Positions 15,442 to 26,172 are shown, counted from the stretch's first letter. The stretch: 64,000 bases of DNA from Cyclobacteriaceae bacterium (GCA_016787725.1 JAEUTZ010000016.1:186001-250000), one strand, 5' to 3'. Notes: a model not told the origin generated them from the letters alone. Program-made: numbers and translations.

Positions 15442-16889
15442 TTCTTTCTGAAAATTAGATAACCGGATGCTGCCAACAGGGTTACAATAAAGGCATTTAA
15501 CGCCACTTTCACCCAATCATTTGTCGGTGAAGAACGAAGTGTGTTATCAGTAGCATCCATACGATCATAAAACGAACCCAGGTCGGTGCTTTCTATAAAT
15601 TGGTTCTTCTGACTTTCGCCCGATACGTTCAGTACATAATTCGATTTCAATGTATCATACTTTTTTGTGTTGGGATTGAAAAACACCCAATGGAAATAGT
15701 CGCCCAGGGCATACGTGCCCGGTTCTTTCGGAATCATGAAATAATTGAACGACTTGGTTCCCGCTACGCGATTCCTTTCGCGACTGATATTTTGCCGGAT
15801 ATTCGGTTCATAAAAATCAAAAATATTGTCTTTGCGAAGGGTTGGTTTTTCAACACCCGAGATGTTGCCTTCCCCAAAGACTCGAAATTCATACGCCACA
15901 CTCTGACCCGTTTGTAAATCCGTGGAGGCGATTTTTTCATCCAGCCGGTAATCACCCACGGCTACAGCATCTTTCAATGGATGCGGAGGCAGTTCTTTTA
16001 CCTTGATGGTTTTTGCTTTGGAGTAGAATGTTTTGAAATCTTCCTGGCGATTTTGGCCGAAGAACGATGGATTTTTGGCCACTTTAAATTTGATCATCTC
16101 CAACCCAACACTCGGAAACACCACCGGCAAGGCATTAAGCGGATAGTAAGCAGCCTGATAGATTTTGTATTGAGTATACCCCTTTCCACTAATTTCAATG
16201 TGTTCGCCTTCAATGTTCTCGATGTTGAAATTCTCTTCCCAACAATTGGCCGGCTTAAGGTTCTTCAGGATGTCGGCCAGTTGTTTGCCCAGGTCATGAA
16301 ACTGCATGGGGGCGCGGTTGTTATCAGCCACTAAAAAAGATAAGGTGGTAGTGAAGCCCTCGCCCACATACACTTCGTCTTTGCTGGTAGTGAGGGCGAA
16401 CAAAGCATCTTCTTTAATGTCCACAAACTCGGTTTCGCCTCGGCTAAAGAAGTCATCCATGGGGTCGCGATCGAAAAAGCTGCGGAAAGGATCGCTCTGC
16501 TGATTTTGAACGGCAGGGCCGACCTTCACTTTTTTGCCACTGACAGAAAGGATCTGATCATTCACCTTCATTTTAAAGGCAGGAATGGTGAACGTCCCCT
16601 GCCGGGTTGGTAAATAGGTCATAATGATGCTTTGTGAGGAACTCATTTGCCCGTTCACAATGCTGGTTTGCGATTGCGTGGAAGTGCCCCGTTTGCGAAA
16701 CCCTTCGATCTCTGGAAAATTCTCATAACTTTTTAATCGGTCATTATTGACCGTAACAGTGATCGTCCAGGCCTGATTTTCGCCTATTTCATCTGGTCCT
16801 AACACAATCTGGATGTTCTCCTGACTCCAGGCCCCCAGGTTGGACAACAATAAGCTAAGAAATAAGGTCGTTCTGGTGATGTATTTCAT
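15438..16889 (-). CDS. batD: BatD-family protein (orphan, coupled to aroC)
   Basis: A 483-residue cell-envelope protein: signal peptide (residues 1-22, ending AWSQ), a long beta-rich periplasmic region, and one C-terminal membrane helix (~462-480) ending in RKK. The repeated 'Ile-Pro-x-Phe' and 'Tyr-x-Ile-Pro-Lys-Glu-Pro-Gly' segments ([31 protein letters not shown]) are typical of BatD, the 'oxygen tolerance' protein usually encoded with MoxR, BatA, BatB and BatE. Here none of those genes is adjacent. Residues 133-150 ([19 protein letters not shown]) form the Phe/Asp-rich linker common in BatD. Its promoter is seen at 16924-16931. Confidence 0.85.
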   Translation of the reverse strand: MKYITRTTLFLSLLLSNLGAWSQENIQIVLGPDEIGENQAWTITVTVNNDRLKSYENFPEIEGFRKRGTSTQSQTSIVNGQMSSSQSIIMTYLPTRQGTFTIPAFKMKVNDQILSVSGKKVKVGPAVQNQQSDPFRSFFDRDPMDDFFSRGETEFVDIKEDALFALTTSKDEVYVGEGFTTTLSFLVADNNRAPMQFHDLGKQLADILKNLKPANCWEENFNIENIEGEHIEISGKGYTQYKIYQAAYYPLNALPVVFPSVGLEMIKFKVAKNPSFFGQNRQEDFKTFYSKAKTIKVKELPPHPLKDAVAVGDYRLDEKIASTDLQTGQSVAYEFRVFGEGNISGVEKPTLRKDNIFDFYEPNIRQNISRERNRVAGTKSFNYFMIPKEPGTYALGDYFHWVFFNPNTKKYDTLKSNYVLNVSGESQKNQFIESTDLGSFYDRMDATDNTLRSSPTNDWVKVALNAFIVTLLAASGYLIFRKK

Positions 16890-16923
16890 AGTGCAAACAG
16901 CATCGCAACTTCGTTGCAGTATA

Positions 16924-16931
16924 CAAAAGTA
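16924..16931 (-). promoter_or_regulatory. batD-aroC promoter, -7 element TACTTTTG
   Basis: The minus strand reads TACTTTTG, a perfect TAnnTTTG match, 35 bases before the batD ATG. The presumed leader contains a small hairpin (GCAAC/GTTGC, 16905-16917). No clear -33 box is seen. Confidence 0.6.
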
Positions 16932-17022
16932 ACTTCTTTCTTTTCAGAGTTAAACTGCTTTTGTATTTTCAAGGTTGTAACGCGAACGCTGCGTTTTCGT
17001 ATCATACTTTATATTTTTTTGA

Positions 17023-17214
17023 ATGAAGATGCTTAGTTACGTAAAACACATCCTTACCCGGGTGAGTTTCGATGCGCGGCTTTTTGAGAAAGAGTTGCGC
17101 AAGGCTATCAAAATGCTGATAGCAGACGAAGTACAGGAGCTCAAAAATTGGTGTTATGCCAATTTTTCGAGAGAGCACGAAGCGATCCTCAATCGCTGTT
17201 TTGTACGAACCTGA
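17023..17214 (+). CDS. small protein of 63 aa, unknown function
   Basis: A 63-residue, largely helical, soluble protein. The layout (MLSYVKHILTRVSFD, then FEKELRKAIKML, then DEVQELKNWCY, then ILNRCF) is amphipathic and well formed, with two Cys near the C-terminus and no low-complexity segment. The frame ends 21 bases before a strong bidirectional terminator that fits a genuine transcript, and it lies in an otherwise empty gap between divergent and convergent neighbours. I recall similar short proteins in Cytophagales genomes, but this is from memory. The start could be the ATG at 17023 or the one two codons later at 17029. Function unknown. Confidence 0.65.
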   Translation: MKMLSYVKHILTRVSFDARLFEKELRKAIKMLIADEVQELKNWCYANFSREHEAILNRCFVRT

Positions 17215-17235
17215 AAACTCAAAAATGTAAAAGAG

Positions 17236-17268
17236 AAAAAAAGAGGGTACATCTACCCTCTTTTTTTT
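17236..17268. terminator. bidirectional intrinsic terminator
   Basis: A stem GAGGGTA (17243-17249)/TACCCTC (17254-17260) with loop CATC is flanked by seven A on the left and eight T on the right. It can therefore stop transcription from both the small gene on the plus strand and the M14 peptidase gene on the minus strand. The peptidase stop is at 17286. Confidence 0.9.
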
Positions 17269-17285
17269 AACCAAATGATCCTGTA

Positions 17286-19838
17286 TTAGCGGCTAGCTTC
17301 GGCACTAATCATCGGGCCATAAAAAATTGCGTTCATCAGCATTTTATTAGTGCCAAACCAAAAGGCTCTAAAAGCCACGTTTTCAGTGAAGCCGATAACC
17401 CTACCCCGGCCCATTGCCACCGTACCCAACACCGAGGAGTTCTTGAGTTTCTCAAGGTTAGGTTTGGTGATATAGCCGCTCACCAACGGATTGTTACCAT
17501 ATGACAGGGGATTGGAATAGGGGCCGTTTGCCTTTTGAACGTAAAGATTATTAGACTTAAACAACGCCACTTTGGGGTTGGTATAGCCGTAGAGAATTGG
17601 GTGAGTTAAATCGGCTTCGGCTTCAAAAATGGCACCACTGGTTTCCTGTGCGCGACCGTATTCATCAATGAAGGCATAAGGTCTTGGTTTGGCTGGCTCT
17701 TTTTTCTCTTCTTCTTTTTTGACATCAAACTTTCCTAATCCGGCATTTGTCAAAAAATTCAAAGCCCGTTCAAATCCAATCACGATACCGCCAGCCTGCA
17801 CCCAGGCTTTTAATTTTTCTTTTCCGGCATCCGAAATGGCTGCATGGTTTCCTTCCGGAATGAGAATGGTATTGTACTTAGAGATGGGTGCGGAGTTGAA
17901 TACATTGATGGGAATTAACGTAACTGGTATTTGGAATCGTGTGTCCAACAGGTGCCAGAGTTCTCCGGCATCCGTGGGTGAAATACCACCTTCCACCAGC
18001 ATGGCAATTTCAGGTTTGCGCAACACGTAAAAGGAACTGCTACCCAGGCTTACTCCCTTGTAATCCAATCCGGTGCTCACGGCAAAAACATCAATCCCAT
18101 CTCGTTCGGTAATTTCTTTCATGATCACATTAATCTGATCAGGAATCAGATTCTGGTTATCGACCGGAACCATAATGCTGCCGCGATCAAATTTTTTGCC
18201 ATCCACGTAGAAAGGTTCGTTGGCCACTTTGATGCGCACTTCTTTGTCGAGCAATTTGTACATGGCACGTGGTGCATAATATCCGTAGGGTTCAAAGACA
18301 TAAGCATAATCCCCCGTTCCAATAATTTTTCCAGTTGGCATGTTCAGTTCAGTGATTTTTTCACCTAAGGAAGGAATGGTTTTTACTTCTTCATAGTCCA
18401 ACCCAAAAGCCAGGGGTAAGGTCCAACTGGAGATGTCGTAGAAAATACTGTCTTGAAACTTCACTTGTTTGTCAAACATTCCACGAATCAGCTTGTATTG
18501 TGTTTGGTTCATTGGGAGGAGGTAGCTCGACTCGGCTTCAAATGTTTTTCCGTTGATCGTTTGATTGCCAGCGGGCTTGTAAACATCCACTTTCTGGCGA
18601 AGCGCCATCTCGGCAAAGTGAAACAACCGCGCTTTGTCTTTCGATCCAACGAGGTATGCTTTTACCGGATCTTTTGCAGCATCTGCTGCCGCACTTTTAT
18701 AAAAATCGCGCTGATAACTTAGTAACTCTTCGCGCATGTCTTGAATGGCTTTGAGCGAGCTGAGCATGGTTACGAAGTGGTTGCGGATGGTAAATGGAAA
18801 ACGAAGCACGCCATTCACACTTTCCTGGGCATGCCCGCGCGAGCTGGCCTGCTCAAACAGGATTCCGATAGATCCCTGAACATCGGGGTAGGTGGAACCC
18901 TTTCCATAGTAGAAATCATCGTAACCCTCCTGGGTAAAATAGAGTGAGCCGATTTCATCCAATGCCTTTGCATGGTATTCGCCCATCTTCTTAGTGAGCT
19001 CCTGATTTTTGAGGGGTGTAAGCGGATGAACGCGGGTGGGCACACCGGGCATAAAGAAAAAGGTAGCATTGGTACCCTGTTCATGATGATCGGTAAGCAC
19101 GTTGGGGCGCCATTCCTGAAATTTTTTCACCCGCGCCTGCGATTCTGGATTTTGTGCCACCAGCCAGTCGCGGTTCAGGTCAAACCAATAGTGATTAAAC
19201 CGTCCGCCCGGCCAGGCTTCGTTGTGCTCGGTATCATTTGGATCGGCTGAAATGACCTTGCTCTTGCGTGAGTTCACCCAGCCTGCAAAACGCTGCAACC
19301 CATCCGGGTTAAAGCTGGGGTCGAATAGAATGATGGTGTTTTCAAGATACTTCTCAATTTCAGGACCTTGAGCGGCCGCCAGGTGGTAGGCCATCAGCAA
19401 GCCCGCATTCGCACCACTGGCCTCGTTTCCATGAATGCTGCATCCGAGGTAGAATACGGCTGGCATTGTCTTTAAATCCAATGCACCCGATTTGGAGGCA
19501 TCGCTTAGTTGCAGGTGTTGGGTTCGGATGGCCTCAATATTCTGGTGGTTTTTAGGCGAAGTGATGGTGAGAAGCAAAAGTGGGCGGGCTTCGTGGGTAA
19601 GGCCGGTTTGTTCCAGTGAAATCCGGTCGCTGGCCTTATCCAACGCCATCATGTAATAGACCAGCTTATCGTGGGTTACATGCCACTCGCCTACATCATG
19701 ACCGATAACGGAACGTGGTGTAGGGATTGTCGGGTTGTATTGAACCTTGGCCGGTAAATAATAGGACAAGTCGGTTTGGCCCAGGCAAACCCACATTGGG
19801 GCAAGAACTGCCAAGGCAAAAAGAAGGCATTTTTTCAT
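17286..19838 (-). CDS. secreted M14-family zinc carboxypeptidase
   Basis: An 850-residue exported metallopeptidase. It has a signal peptide (1-20, CLGQ), then the M14 catalytic domain (~45-370). This shows zinc ligands H136 and E139 in LGCSIHGNEASG, NPDG (177-180), DLNRDW (221-225), the third-ligand region TDHHEQGT (H251) and the catalytic Glu in GILFEQASSRG (E329). The C-terminal half (~620-790) looks like a class I amidotransferase/ThuA-like flavodoxin-type fold (MLVEGGISP, then TILIPEGNHAAI, then WVQAGGIVIGFERAL), split by a Lys/Glu/Pro-rich insert. It is predicted to digest peptides in the periplasm or outside the cell. It is divergent from the Oar-like receptor. Confidence 0.9.
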   Translation of the reverse strand: MKKCLLFALAVLAPMWVCLGQTDLSYYLPAKVQYNPTIPTPRSVIGHDVGEWHVTHDKLVYYMMALDKASDRISLEQTGLTHEARPLLLLTITSPKNHQNIEAIRTQHLQLSDASKSGALDLKTMPAVFYLGCSIHGNEASGANAGLLMAYHLAAAQGPEIEKYLENTIILFDPSFNPDGLQRFAGWVNSRKSKVISADPNDTEHNEAWPGGRFNHYWFDLNRDWLVAQNPESQARVKKFQEWRPNVLTDHHEQGTNATFFFMPGVPTRVHPLTPLKNQELTKKMGEYHAKALDEIGSLYFTQEGYDDFYYGKGSTYPDVQGSIGILFEQASSRGHAQESVNGVLRFPFTIRNHFVTMLSSLKAIQDMREELLSYQRDFYKSAAADAAKDPVKAYLVGSKDKARLFHFAEMALRQKVDVYKPAGNQTINGKTFEAESSYLLPMNQTQYKLIRGMFDKQVKFQDSIFYDISSWTLPLAFGLDYEEVKTIPSLGEKITELNMPTGKIIGTGDYAYVFEPYGYYAPRAMYKLLDKEVRIKVANEPFYVDGKKFDRGSIMVPVDNQNLIPDQINVIMKEITERDGIDVFAVSTGLDYKGVSLGSSSFYVLRKPEIAMLVEGGISPTDAGELWHLLDTRFQIPVTLIPINVFNSAPISKYNTILIPEGNHAAISDAGKEKLKAWVQAGGIVIGFERALNFLTNAGLGKFDVKKEEEKKEPAKPRPYAFIDEYGRAQETSGAIFEAEADLTHPILYGYTNPKVALFKSNNLYVQKANGPYSNPLSYGNNPLVSGYITKPNLEKLKNSSVLGTVAMGRGRVIGFTENVAFRAFWFGTNKMLMNAIFYGPMISAEASR

Positions 19839-19990
19839 TGTTATTTCAGGGGATTAAAAATTGGAAGTAATTGGTTTTTCACTCAAAGTGCAAACGATAA
19901 AGTACTAGTGGTTTAAGGAGTTATGAAATTGTTAATAAAATGTGTGGAAGATTTAAAACCAGTCCCTCATTTTTTATACCCCAAAAGGGA

Positions 19991-19998
19991 TATTTTTG
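19991..19998 (+). promoter_or_regulatory. promoter of the Oar-like receptor, -7 element TATTTTTG
   Basis: A perfect TAnnTTTG element 33 bases before the ATG at 20032. The final TTG of the element opens the reading frame but cannot be the start codon, since transcription begins downstream of it. Confidence 0.65.
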
Positions 19999-20031
19999 CG
20001 ACCGGAAAATCAAACACTTAAACTACAGACT

Positions 20032-23000
20032 ATGAGGAAAATTCTACTGACAATTGGCCTGGCATTAATCTCAGTATGCGGGCTTTATGCGCAGGTTACT
20101 ACATCCTCGCTTTCAGGATCGGTCACTGATAGCAAGGGTGAGGCATTGATTGGGGCCACGGTAGTAGCTACCCACACTCCTTCGGGCACCAATTACGGAA
20201 CGGCAACACGGGTGGATGGCCGTTATACCATACCCGGTATGCGCATCGGTGGTCCCTACACAGTTACGATCAGTTTCGTTGGGTACAAAGAACAAGTCTT
20301 TCAGGACGTTTACCTCAGTTTGGGTGTTGCCGCCAACATCAATGCGGTGCTGGCCGATGCGAGTACAGAATTGCAGGAAGTGATTGTTTCAGGAGCCAAG
20401 AATGACATTTTCAGCTCGGATAGAACCGGTGCAGCGGCTTCGTATGGCACGTCAACGATTAACAGCTTACCAACCATTGGAAGAACGGTTGATGATATTG
20501 TGAAATACAATGCGTTTGGAAATGGTCGTTCCTTCGCAGGACAGGATAGCCGATTCAACAACTTTACGATCGATGGTTCTGTGTTCAATAACGGATTTGG
20601 CCTAGGAAGTTCTGCCGCAGCCGGGGGTCGTACTGGAACCACACCGGTTTCGCTGGACGCGTTTGATGAAATTCAGTTGAACGTAGCGCCTTTTGACGTG
20701 CGGCAGTCAGGCTTTGCCGGAGCGGGTATCAATGCTGTAACACGGTCTGGTACGAATGAAATAAGCGGTTCGGTTTATTACATTACCCGGAATAACAGTA
20801 TGACTGGGAACACCGTGTTCGGAAAGGATTTAACCGGGGTCAATATCAATGAAAACACTTTTGGTTTCCGTATCGGAGCACCAATCATTAAGAATAAGCT
20901 GTTCATTTTTGTCAATGCAGAGCAATTCGAAAGCTCTGCCCCTGCTCTTAACTGGTCGGCTGATCGTGGTACAGGTGGTACCAATATTTCGAGAACCACG
21001 GCTTCCGATCTTACAGCTTTGCGAGATTTCATGAGTCAGAATTTTGGTTGGAATGGGGGTGAAATTGACAACTACAACAATGATGTGATCAGTAAGAAGG
21101 CGTTGATTCGCTTAGACTACAATATAAACGATGACCATAAACTGTCACTGCGTTATTCGCATCATGATTCTGAATCGGGATCACTTATTAGCAATAGTAA
21201 CAGTAGTAATACTGCTGGTTTTGGAAACCGGAATAATCTGAGTTCGGCTGTTTCCATGGAAAACACCGGATATTTCATTTCAGATAACACCCGCTCAGTG
21301 GCCGCAGAATTGAACTCGAATTTTGGAGGTAAGTTTGCCAATAAAGCCATCCTTACTTACAACTATCAGAATGAGGATAGAAAGTATCGCACGGATTTAT
21401 TCCCTACCATTGAGATTCAAGATCCGGGTACTGCCTCAACCTATACCACGGTAGGATTTGATCCTTTTACACCGGACAATAAACTCCGTTATTCCACATT
21501 CAACTTTACCGATAACCTGACCTATTTTGCAGGAAAGCATACCCTTACCGGAGGGGTTGCATTTGAATACTTCAAATCTGATAACCTTTTCTTCCCGAGT
21601 TCAAATGGTGTCTATGTGTATCGCTCTTTGGCTGATTTCTATACTGCCATGAATGATTTCCTCGCCAATCCTACTGCACCCACATCACCCGTAACGGTGT
21701 CTCGCTATAATGTACGTGTATCCTTATTACCCGCTGGCGAGAAGCCCTGGCAGTATCTGAAGACCCAAACCTATAGTTTCTATGTGCAGGACGAGTTTCA
21801 AGTGAATGAGAAACTTAAGTTAACTGCGGGTATCCGTGGAGACGTATTTGCTTATGATAATTCTACTACTGAGCAGTACAACAACCCCACGGTGTCAGCA
21901 CTCACGTTCCTCGATGAAAACAAAGAGCCCTACAGTGTGAGCACAGGTGCGTTTCCGGATCCTAAGTTGTTGCTATCACCTCGTTTCGGATTTAACTACG
22001 ATGCATTGGGCGATCAAACACTTCAGGTTCGTGGAGGTGCTGGTATCTTTGTTTCTCGCATCCCTCAGGTGTTGGTTTCCAACCAGTTGGGTAATAATGG
22101 TGTTAACACGGCCGTGGTTACGTTAAGCAACAGCAATATTCCGTTCCGCCTTAATCCGGCAGACTTACCACCCGGATTCGTCAACCCTACTGCACCAACC
22201 GGTTTTGTAGTGAATGCTACCGATAGTGATTTAAAGTTCCCGATGATCTTTAAAGGTAACCTGGCAGTTGACAAGAAGTTGCCCTATGGCTTTATCGGCA
22301 CCTTTGAAGCAATCTATAATAAGAACATCCAGGCGTTGCGTTATATCGATGCGAACCTGAATGCACCGGCTGCAACCTTCTCCGGCCCTGATACCCGCGA
22401 TCGATTTAACACAACGGGTAACCCTCGCTTCATTAACACACAGGTAAGCAATGTATTTGTGTTGAAGAACACCAGCGAAGGATATTCCTACACCCTTACG
22501 GCCAAATTAGAGCGGCCTGCCGTCAATGGATTGGGCGGAATGTTAGCGTATACCTATGGGTATGCACGCGATATGCAATCTGTAGGAAGTACCGTTCAAG
22601 CGAATATGCCAACAGTAGTCGGCCAAAATTATCTAGCCACAGCTTATGCGGATAACGATCTACGTCATCGCATCGTAGGATTTGTCAACTACCGCAAGGA
22701 ATATGGTGGGGAGTACGGTGGGGCAACCACTGTTACGCTCGGTGCAACTGCCAACAGTGGCATTAAATTATCATATGTATATAGCAATGACATGAATGGT
22801 GATGGCCAGAATAATGACCTAATTTATGTCCCAAACACAGCTTCTGAGTTGACATTCGCGAACTTAACAGCAGGGGGCAATACCTTTACCCCGGCCCAAC
22901 AACAGGCGGCTTTCGATGAGTGGATTAATGGTGACGAGTATTTATCAAGCCGCAGAGGCAGTTATGCAGAACGTAATGGTCAGGAGTTTCCCTGGCTAAC

Positions 23001-23331
23001 GCGATTCGACTTTACTATTGCTCAGGATTTTTTCATCAAGTTGGGTGAAAAAGGGAAGAGAAATACCTTCCAGATTCGATTTGACATTCTGAATGTAGGC
23101 AACCTCCTGAATGATGAGTGGGGTGTTGCTTATAGTGCAGTGACAGCTACCCCTCTTACACTGGCTAGCGTTAGCGGGGCCGGAGTTCCATCCTTCAGAA
23201 TGGCAACACAAACAATCACCAATCCAGATGGGACCACGTCCGTAGTATTGGCCCGTGATCGGTTTGTAAGAGGCATCACGCTGAACAATACCTGGCAAGG
23301 ACAATTGACGCTTCGTTACATTTTCAACTAA
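20032..23331 (+). CDS. Oar-like TonB-dependent outer-membrane receptor
   Basis: A 1099-residue outer-membrane protein: signal peptide (1-21, ending LYAQ), a carboxypeptidase-regulatory-like domain (~23-110; [27 protein letters not shown], cut here at two motifs: [15 protein letters not shown] and [18 protein letters not shown]), a plug domain (~110-240; [15 protein letters not shown]), and a large beta barrel ending in the aromatic strand LTLRYIFN. This matches the Oar/TonB-dependent transporter type found widely in Bacteroidota. The cargo is unknown; no SusD-like partner is adjacent. It is transcribed alone, from a TAnnTTTG promoter to the terminator at 23357. The start is the ATG at 20032. 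Confidence 0.9.
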   Translation: MRKILLTIGLALISVCGLYAQVTTSSLSGSVTDSKGEALIGATVVATHTPSGTNYGTATRVDGRYTIPGMRIGGPYTVTISFVGYKEQVFQDVYLSLGVAANINAVLADASTELQEVIVSGAKNDIFSSDRTGAAASYGTSTINSLPTIGRTVDDIVKYNAFGNGRSFAGQDSRFNNFTIDGSVFNNGFGLGSSAAAGGRTGTTPVSLDAFDEIQLNVAPFDVRQSGFAGAGINAVTRSGTNEISGSVYYITRNNSMTGNTVFGKDLTGVNINENTFGFRIGAPIIKNKLFIFVNAEQFESSAPALNWSADRGTGGTNISRTTASDLTALRDFMSQNFGWNGGEIDNYNNDVISKKALIRLDYNINDDHKLSLRYSHHDSESGSLISNSNSSNTAGFGNRNNLSSAVSMENTGYFISDNTRSVAAELNSNFGGKFANKAILTYNYQNEDRKYRTDLFPTIEIQDPGTASTYTTVGFDPFTPDNKLRYSTFNFTDNLTYFAGKHTLTGGVAFEYFKSDNLFFPSSNGVYVYRSLADFYTAMNDFLANPTAPTSPVTVSRYNVRVSLLPAGEKPWQYLKTQTYSFYVQDEFQVNEKLKLTAGIRGDVFAYDNSTTEQYNNPTVSALTFLDENKEPYSVSTGAFPDPKLLLSPRFGFNYDALGDQTLQVRGGAGIFVSRIPQVLVSNQLGNNGVNTAVVTLSNSNIPFRLNPADLPPGFVNPTAPTGFVVNATDSDLKFPMIFKGNLAVDKKLPYGFIGTFEAIYNKNIQALRYIDANLNAPAATFSGPDTRDRFNTTGNPRFINTQVSNVFVLKNTSEGYSYTLTAKLERPAVNGLGGMLAYTYGYARDMQSVGSTVQANMPTVVGQNYLATAYADNDLRHRIVGFVNYRKEYGGEYGGATTVTLGATANSGIKLSYVYSNDMNGDGQNNDLIYVPNTASELTFANLTAGGNTFTPAQQQAAFDEWINGDEYLSSRRGSYAERNGQEFPWLTRFDFTIAQDFFIKLGEKGKRNTFQIRFDILNVGNLLNDEWGVAYSAVTATPLTLASVSGAGVPSFRMATQTITNPDGTTSVVLARDRFVRGITLNNTWQGQLTLRYIFN

Positions 23332-23356
23332 GCGCACGTTTATTAAAATGCAATAG

Positions 23357-23381
23357 AGAGGCCCTTCGGGGCCTCTTTTAT
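23357..23381 (+). terminator. intrinsic terminator after the Oar-like receptor gene
   Basis: A perfect 8-base stem AGAGGCCC/GGGCCTCT closed by a TTCG tetraloop, followed by TTTATTTTT. It lies 25 bases after the receptor stop codon and 30 bases before the MltF-like gene. Confidence 0.9.
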
Positions 23382-23410
23382 TTTTAAGGCTAAAGCCGTA
23401 CCTTCCATTT

Positions 23411-24850
23411 ATGCCCGCAAGGTCAATTCCTGTTCTTTTAATCCTGTTCTTAAATTCTCTTTTATTAGGATGCAAGGAATTGACCAGTCCACCGGCTTTT
23501 GCGACCGAGCCGGAGGTAGAATTGGACCTGGATGCCATTCGTAAGCGTGGTTACCTGACCGCGCTGGTCGATAACAATTCAATCAGTTATTTCATCTACA
23601 AAGGAACCCCCATGGGGTATGAGTATGAGTTATTGCGAAATTTCACTACGCAAAACAAAATCACGTTAAAGATAAAGTTGGTTTCGGGGATAGAACAATC
23701 CATTGATCTTTTGAATAAAGGGGAGGGCGATATACTGGCGTTTCCGCTTACCATCACCGAAGAGCGGAAAGAGTACCTGACGTTTACGGATCCGCACTTT
23801 GAAACGCATCAGGTTTTGGTGCAGAAAAAGCCTGCTAATTGGCGTATGCAGCCACCCGAAGTGGTTGAGAAGAAATTAGTACGGCAAGCGAGCCAATTAG
23901 CAGGTGAGGAGGTTCATGTGATGCGGGGCTCCTCATTTAAAGCACAGATGGACAGTCTATCCAGGGAGCAAGGTGGGCAGATAAAAATCATTGAAGACAG
24001 TGCCAGTGCCGAAACAGAATCCTTGATCCGGAACGTGGCAGCCGGAGAGATTAAATTTACCGTTACCGACCAGGCCATTGCGATGGTGAATTCTTATTAT
24101 TATCCCAACCTGGATATTAGTACCGTTTTGAGCAAGCCGCAGCACATTGCCTGGGGTGTACGAAAAAATTCACCGGCATTATTGGAGGCAATTAATACTT
24201 GGATGAAGAAAAGCAAACGCACGGGCTACCATCGGGTGGTTTACAGAAAGTATTTCGCCAGCCCCCGGCTTTCCTTGGCGCGCATTAAAAGCGACTTCTC
24301 ATCCTTGTCGGGCAATCGATTATCCCCATATGATGAACAGATAAAAATCGGTGCGGAACAAATTGGGTGGGATTGGCGCCTGATTGCCTCGGTCGCATAC
24401 CAGGAATCCAATTTTAATCCGCAGGTAAAATCATGGGCGGGAGCGATTGGATTAATGCAAATCATGCCAGCCACCGGTGAATATTTTGGTGTTAGCAACC
24501 TTTGGGATCCGGATCAGAATATAAAGGTGGGGATAAAGTTCCTCAAATTTCTTGACAAACACTGGGCCAAAACCGTTCCTGATCCGCAAGAACGAATGAA
24601 ATTTGTCCTGGCCTCTTATAATGTCGGACTTTCCCATGTTATTGATGCGCAGAAGCTGACCCGGAAGTACGGCAAGGACCCAACCATTTGGACTGACAAC
24701 GTTGAATATTTTCTGTTACAGAAGTCTGACCCAAAATATTTCAGAGATCCGGTTACGGTGGTGGGCTATTGCCGGTGCGATGGTCCGGTTCGGTATGTGA
24801 AAGAAGTGCTGCAGCGATATGATGAATACAAGCTTCAGATTGACGCTTAA
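23411..24850 (+). CDS. MltF-like membrane-bound lytic murein transglycosylase
   Basis: A 479-residue lipoprotein (lipobox LLLGC, Cys 21) with two domains. An extracellular-solute-binding family 3 domain spans ~38-285 (RKRGYLTALVDNNSISYFIYKG opens it, seen as RGYLTALVDNN and GTPMGYEYEL). A C-terminal SLT lytic transglycosylase domain spans ~305-460, with catalytic E332 in AYQESNFNP and GAIGLMQIMPATGEYFG. This is the architecture of MltF, which cleaves peptidoglycan between MurNAc and GlcNAc with formation of 1,6-anhydroMurNAc. The substrate-binding domain may sense muropeptides or amino acids. The stop overlaps that of the convergent kynurenine monooxygenase gene by four bases. Confidence 0.92.
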   Translation: MPARSIPVLLILFLNSLLLGCKELTSPPAFATEPEVELDLDAIRKRGYLTALVDNNSISYFIYKGTPMGYEYELLRNFTTQNKITLKIKLVSGIEQSIDLLNKGEGDILAFPLTITEERKEYLTFTDPHFETHQVLVQKKPANWRMQPPEVVEKKLVRQASQLAGEEVHVMRGSSFKAQMDSLSREQGGQIKIIEDSASAETESLIRNVAAGEIKFTVTDQAIAMVNSYYYPNLDISTVLSKPQHIAWGVRKNSPALLEAINTWMKKSKRTGYHRVVYRKYFASPRLSLARIKSDFSSLSGNRLSPYDEQIKIGAEQIGWDWRLIASVAYQESNFNPQVKSWAGAIGLMQIMPATGEYFGVSNLWDPDQNIKVGIKFLKFLDKHWAKTVPDPQERMKFVLASYNVGLSHVIDAQKLTRKYGKDPTIWTDNVEYFLLQKSDPKYFRDPVTVVGYCRCDGPVRYVKEVLQRYDEYKLQIDA

Positions 24851-26172
24851 CTGCTTTCGAGTTTGCTCACGATTTCTTCCAAATTCAAATGAAGCCAGGT
24901 ACTTTCCAGATTCGGAGTCTTCATCACTTCGTCCATGATGCGTTTCTGTTTTTGTCCAATGTCATAGGCATGTGCGTAAGACATTTCATCATAAAAAGTT
25001 ACCATGGAATACAACGGTATCCATTTTGACGGGTAAAGTTCATGCAGCTTTGCTTCAATTTTTTTCCGAAGCAGAAAGTCGGCATCGGCAACCAGGTCGC
25101 GCATTTCAATGAAATTATCGAGTGCCAGTTGGGCAATTGCATCGGCATTTTTCTTGCGGGCTTGCTGAAATTCGGGCAACACGTGATCCCAATTGTCGCG
25201 GTGGTAATGCAGCAGTTGATTAAGGATGCGACAATCTTCAAAACCGGCATTCATACCCTGTCCAAAAAAAGGTACAATGGCATGGGCTGCATCGCCAATT
25301 AAAAGAGTTTTGTTTTTAACCCAGGGATAACAACGCACCGTAACCAGCGAAGAAGTTGGATTTGTGTTGAAGTCCTCCAGCAGGGTGGGCATGAGTCGGG
25401 TTGCATCCGGAAACATCTGTTCAAAGAACGTTACCACTTCGGTATTGGTATTGAGTTTCTGAAAGGAGGCAGGTCCTTCAAACGGAAAGAAAAGCGTGCA
25501 CGTGAAACTTCCATCCGGATTAGGAAGAGCAATCATCATGTAACTTTCGCGGGGCCAGATGTGAAGGGCATGTTGCTCCAATTGAAAGGCTCCGCCCAGG
25601 CCGGGTGGAACCTGCAATTCTTTATAGCCATGGTCGATATAATCCTGAGAGAAGTTAAAGCGGTCTGTTATCTGCAGGGCACCGCGTACAACGGAGAATG
25701 CACCATCGGCACCGATAATCAGATCGAATGCTTCTGGCTTGCTGTCTTGTACTGAAAGCGTTGTTTTTTCCAAATCAACCCCGGTGATGCGTTTTTCGAA
25801 CTGGAAATTCACCCCCAGTTGTTCGGCCGCATTCATTAACACGGTATTAAGTGCACTGCGCGAAACGGAATTAATGAATTGGCCCTCTTTGCCATAGGCC
25901 TGAAAAGTTAGATTGCCTTGCAGGTCGTGCATCATCCGGCCTAGCATGGGGATCGCAACTTTTTTGATTTCTCCAGCCAGGCCAACTTCCTCCAAAGCAC
26001 GCAATCCGCGATTACTTAAGGCAAGATTAATGGAACGCCCACCCTCAGCGCCTTTTTTTCGCATGTCACCCCTGCGTTCAAACACGGTTACCGAGTAGCC
26101 TCGTCTGGCGAGGTAAATGGAAAGTAAGGACCCAACCAACCCGGCTCCGGAAATTGCAATTCGCTGCTTCAT
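24847..26172 (-). CDS. kmo: kynurenine 3-monooxygenase
   Basis: A 441-residue FAD-dependent hydroxylase that converts kynurenine to 3-hydroxykynurenine with NADPH and O2. It shows the Rossmann motif GAGLVGSLLSIYLARRG (9-25), the middle motif DLIIGADGAFSVVR and the FAD-binding LLIGDAAHAIVPFFGQGMN (given here in parts: GDAAHAIVPFFGQGMNAG). The KGAEGGRSINLALS segment near residue 42 is characteristic of KMO rather than other aromatic hydroxylases. A terminal hydrophobic anchor, as in mitochondrial KMO, is not seen. It overlaps kynU by four bases (ATGA), so the two are translationally coupled, and it is the last gene of the five-gene kynurenine operon. Confidence 0.94.
   Translation of the reverse strand: MKQRIAISGAGLVGSLLSIYLARRGYSVTVFERRGDMRKKGAEGGRSINLALSNRGLRALEEVGLAGEIKKVAIPMLGRMMHDLQGNLTFQAYGKEGQFINSVSRSALNTVLMNAAEQLGVNFQFEKRITGVDLEKTTLSVQDSKPEAFDLIIGADGAFSVVRGALQITDRFNFSQDYIDHGYKELQVPPGLGGAFQLEQHALHIWPRESYMMIALPNPDGSFTCTLFFPFEGPASFQKLNTNTEVVTFFEQMFPDATRLMPTLLEDFNTNPTSSLVTVRCYPWVKNKTLLIGDAAHAIVPFFGQGMNAGFEDCRILNQLLHYHRDNWDHVLPEFQQARKKNADAIAQLALDNFIEMRDLVADADFLLRKKIEAKLHELYPSKWIPLYSMVTFYDEMSYAHAYDIGQKQKRIMDEVMKTPNLESTWLHLNLEEIVSKLESS

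Noticed and set aside
22996-23538. 180-codon minus-strand frame across the Oar-like gene end and the terminator
   Set aside because: It would read through a strong intrinsic terminator and over the start of the MltF-like gene; the product has no domain.
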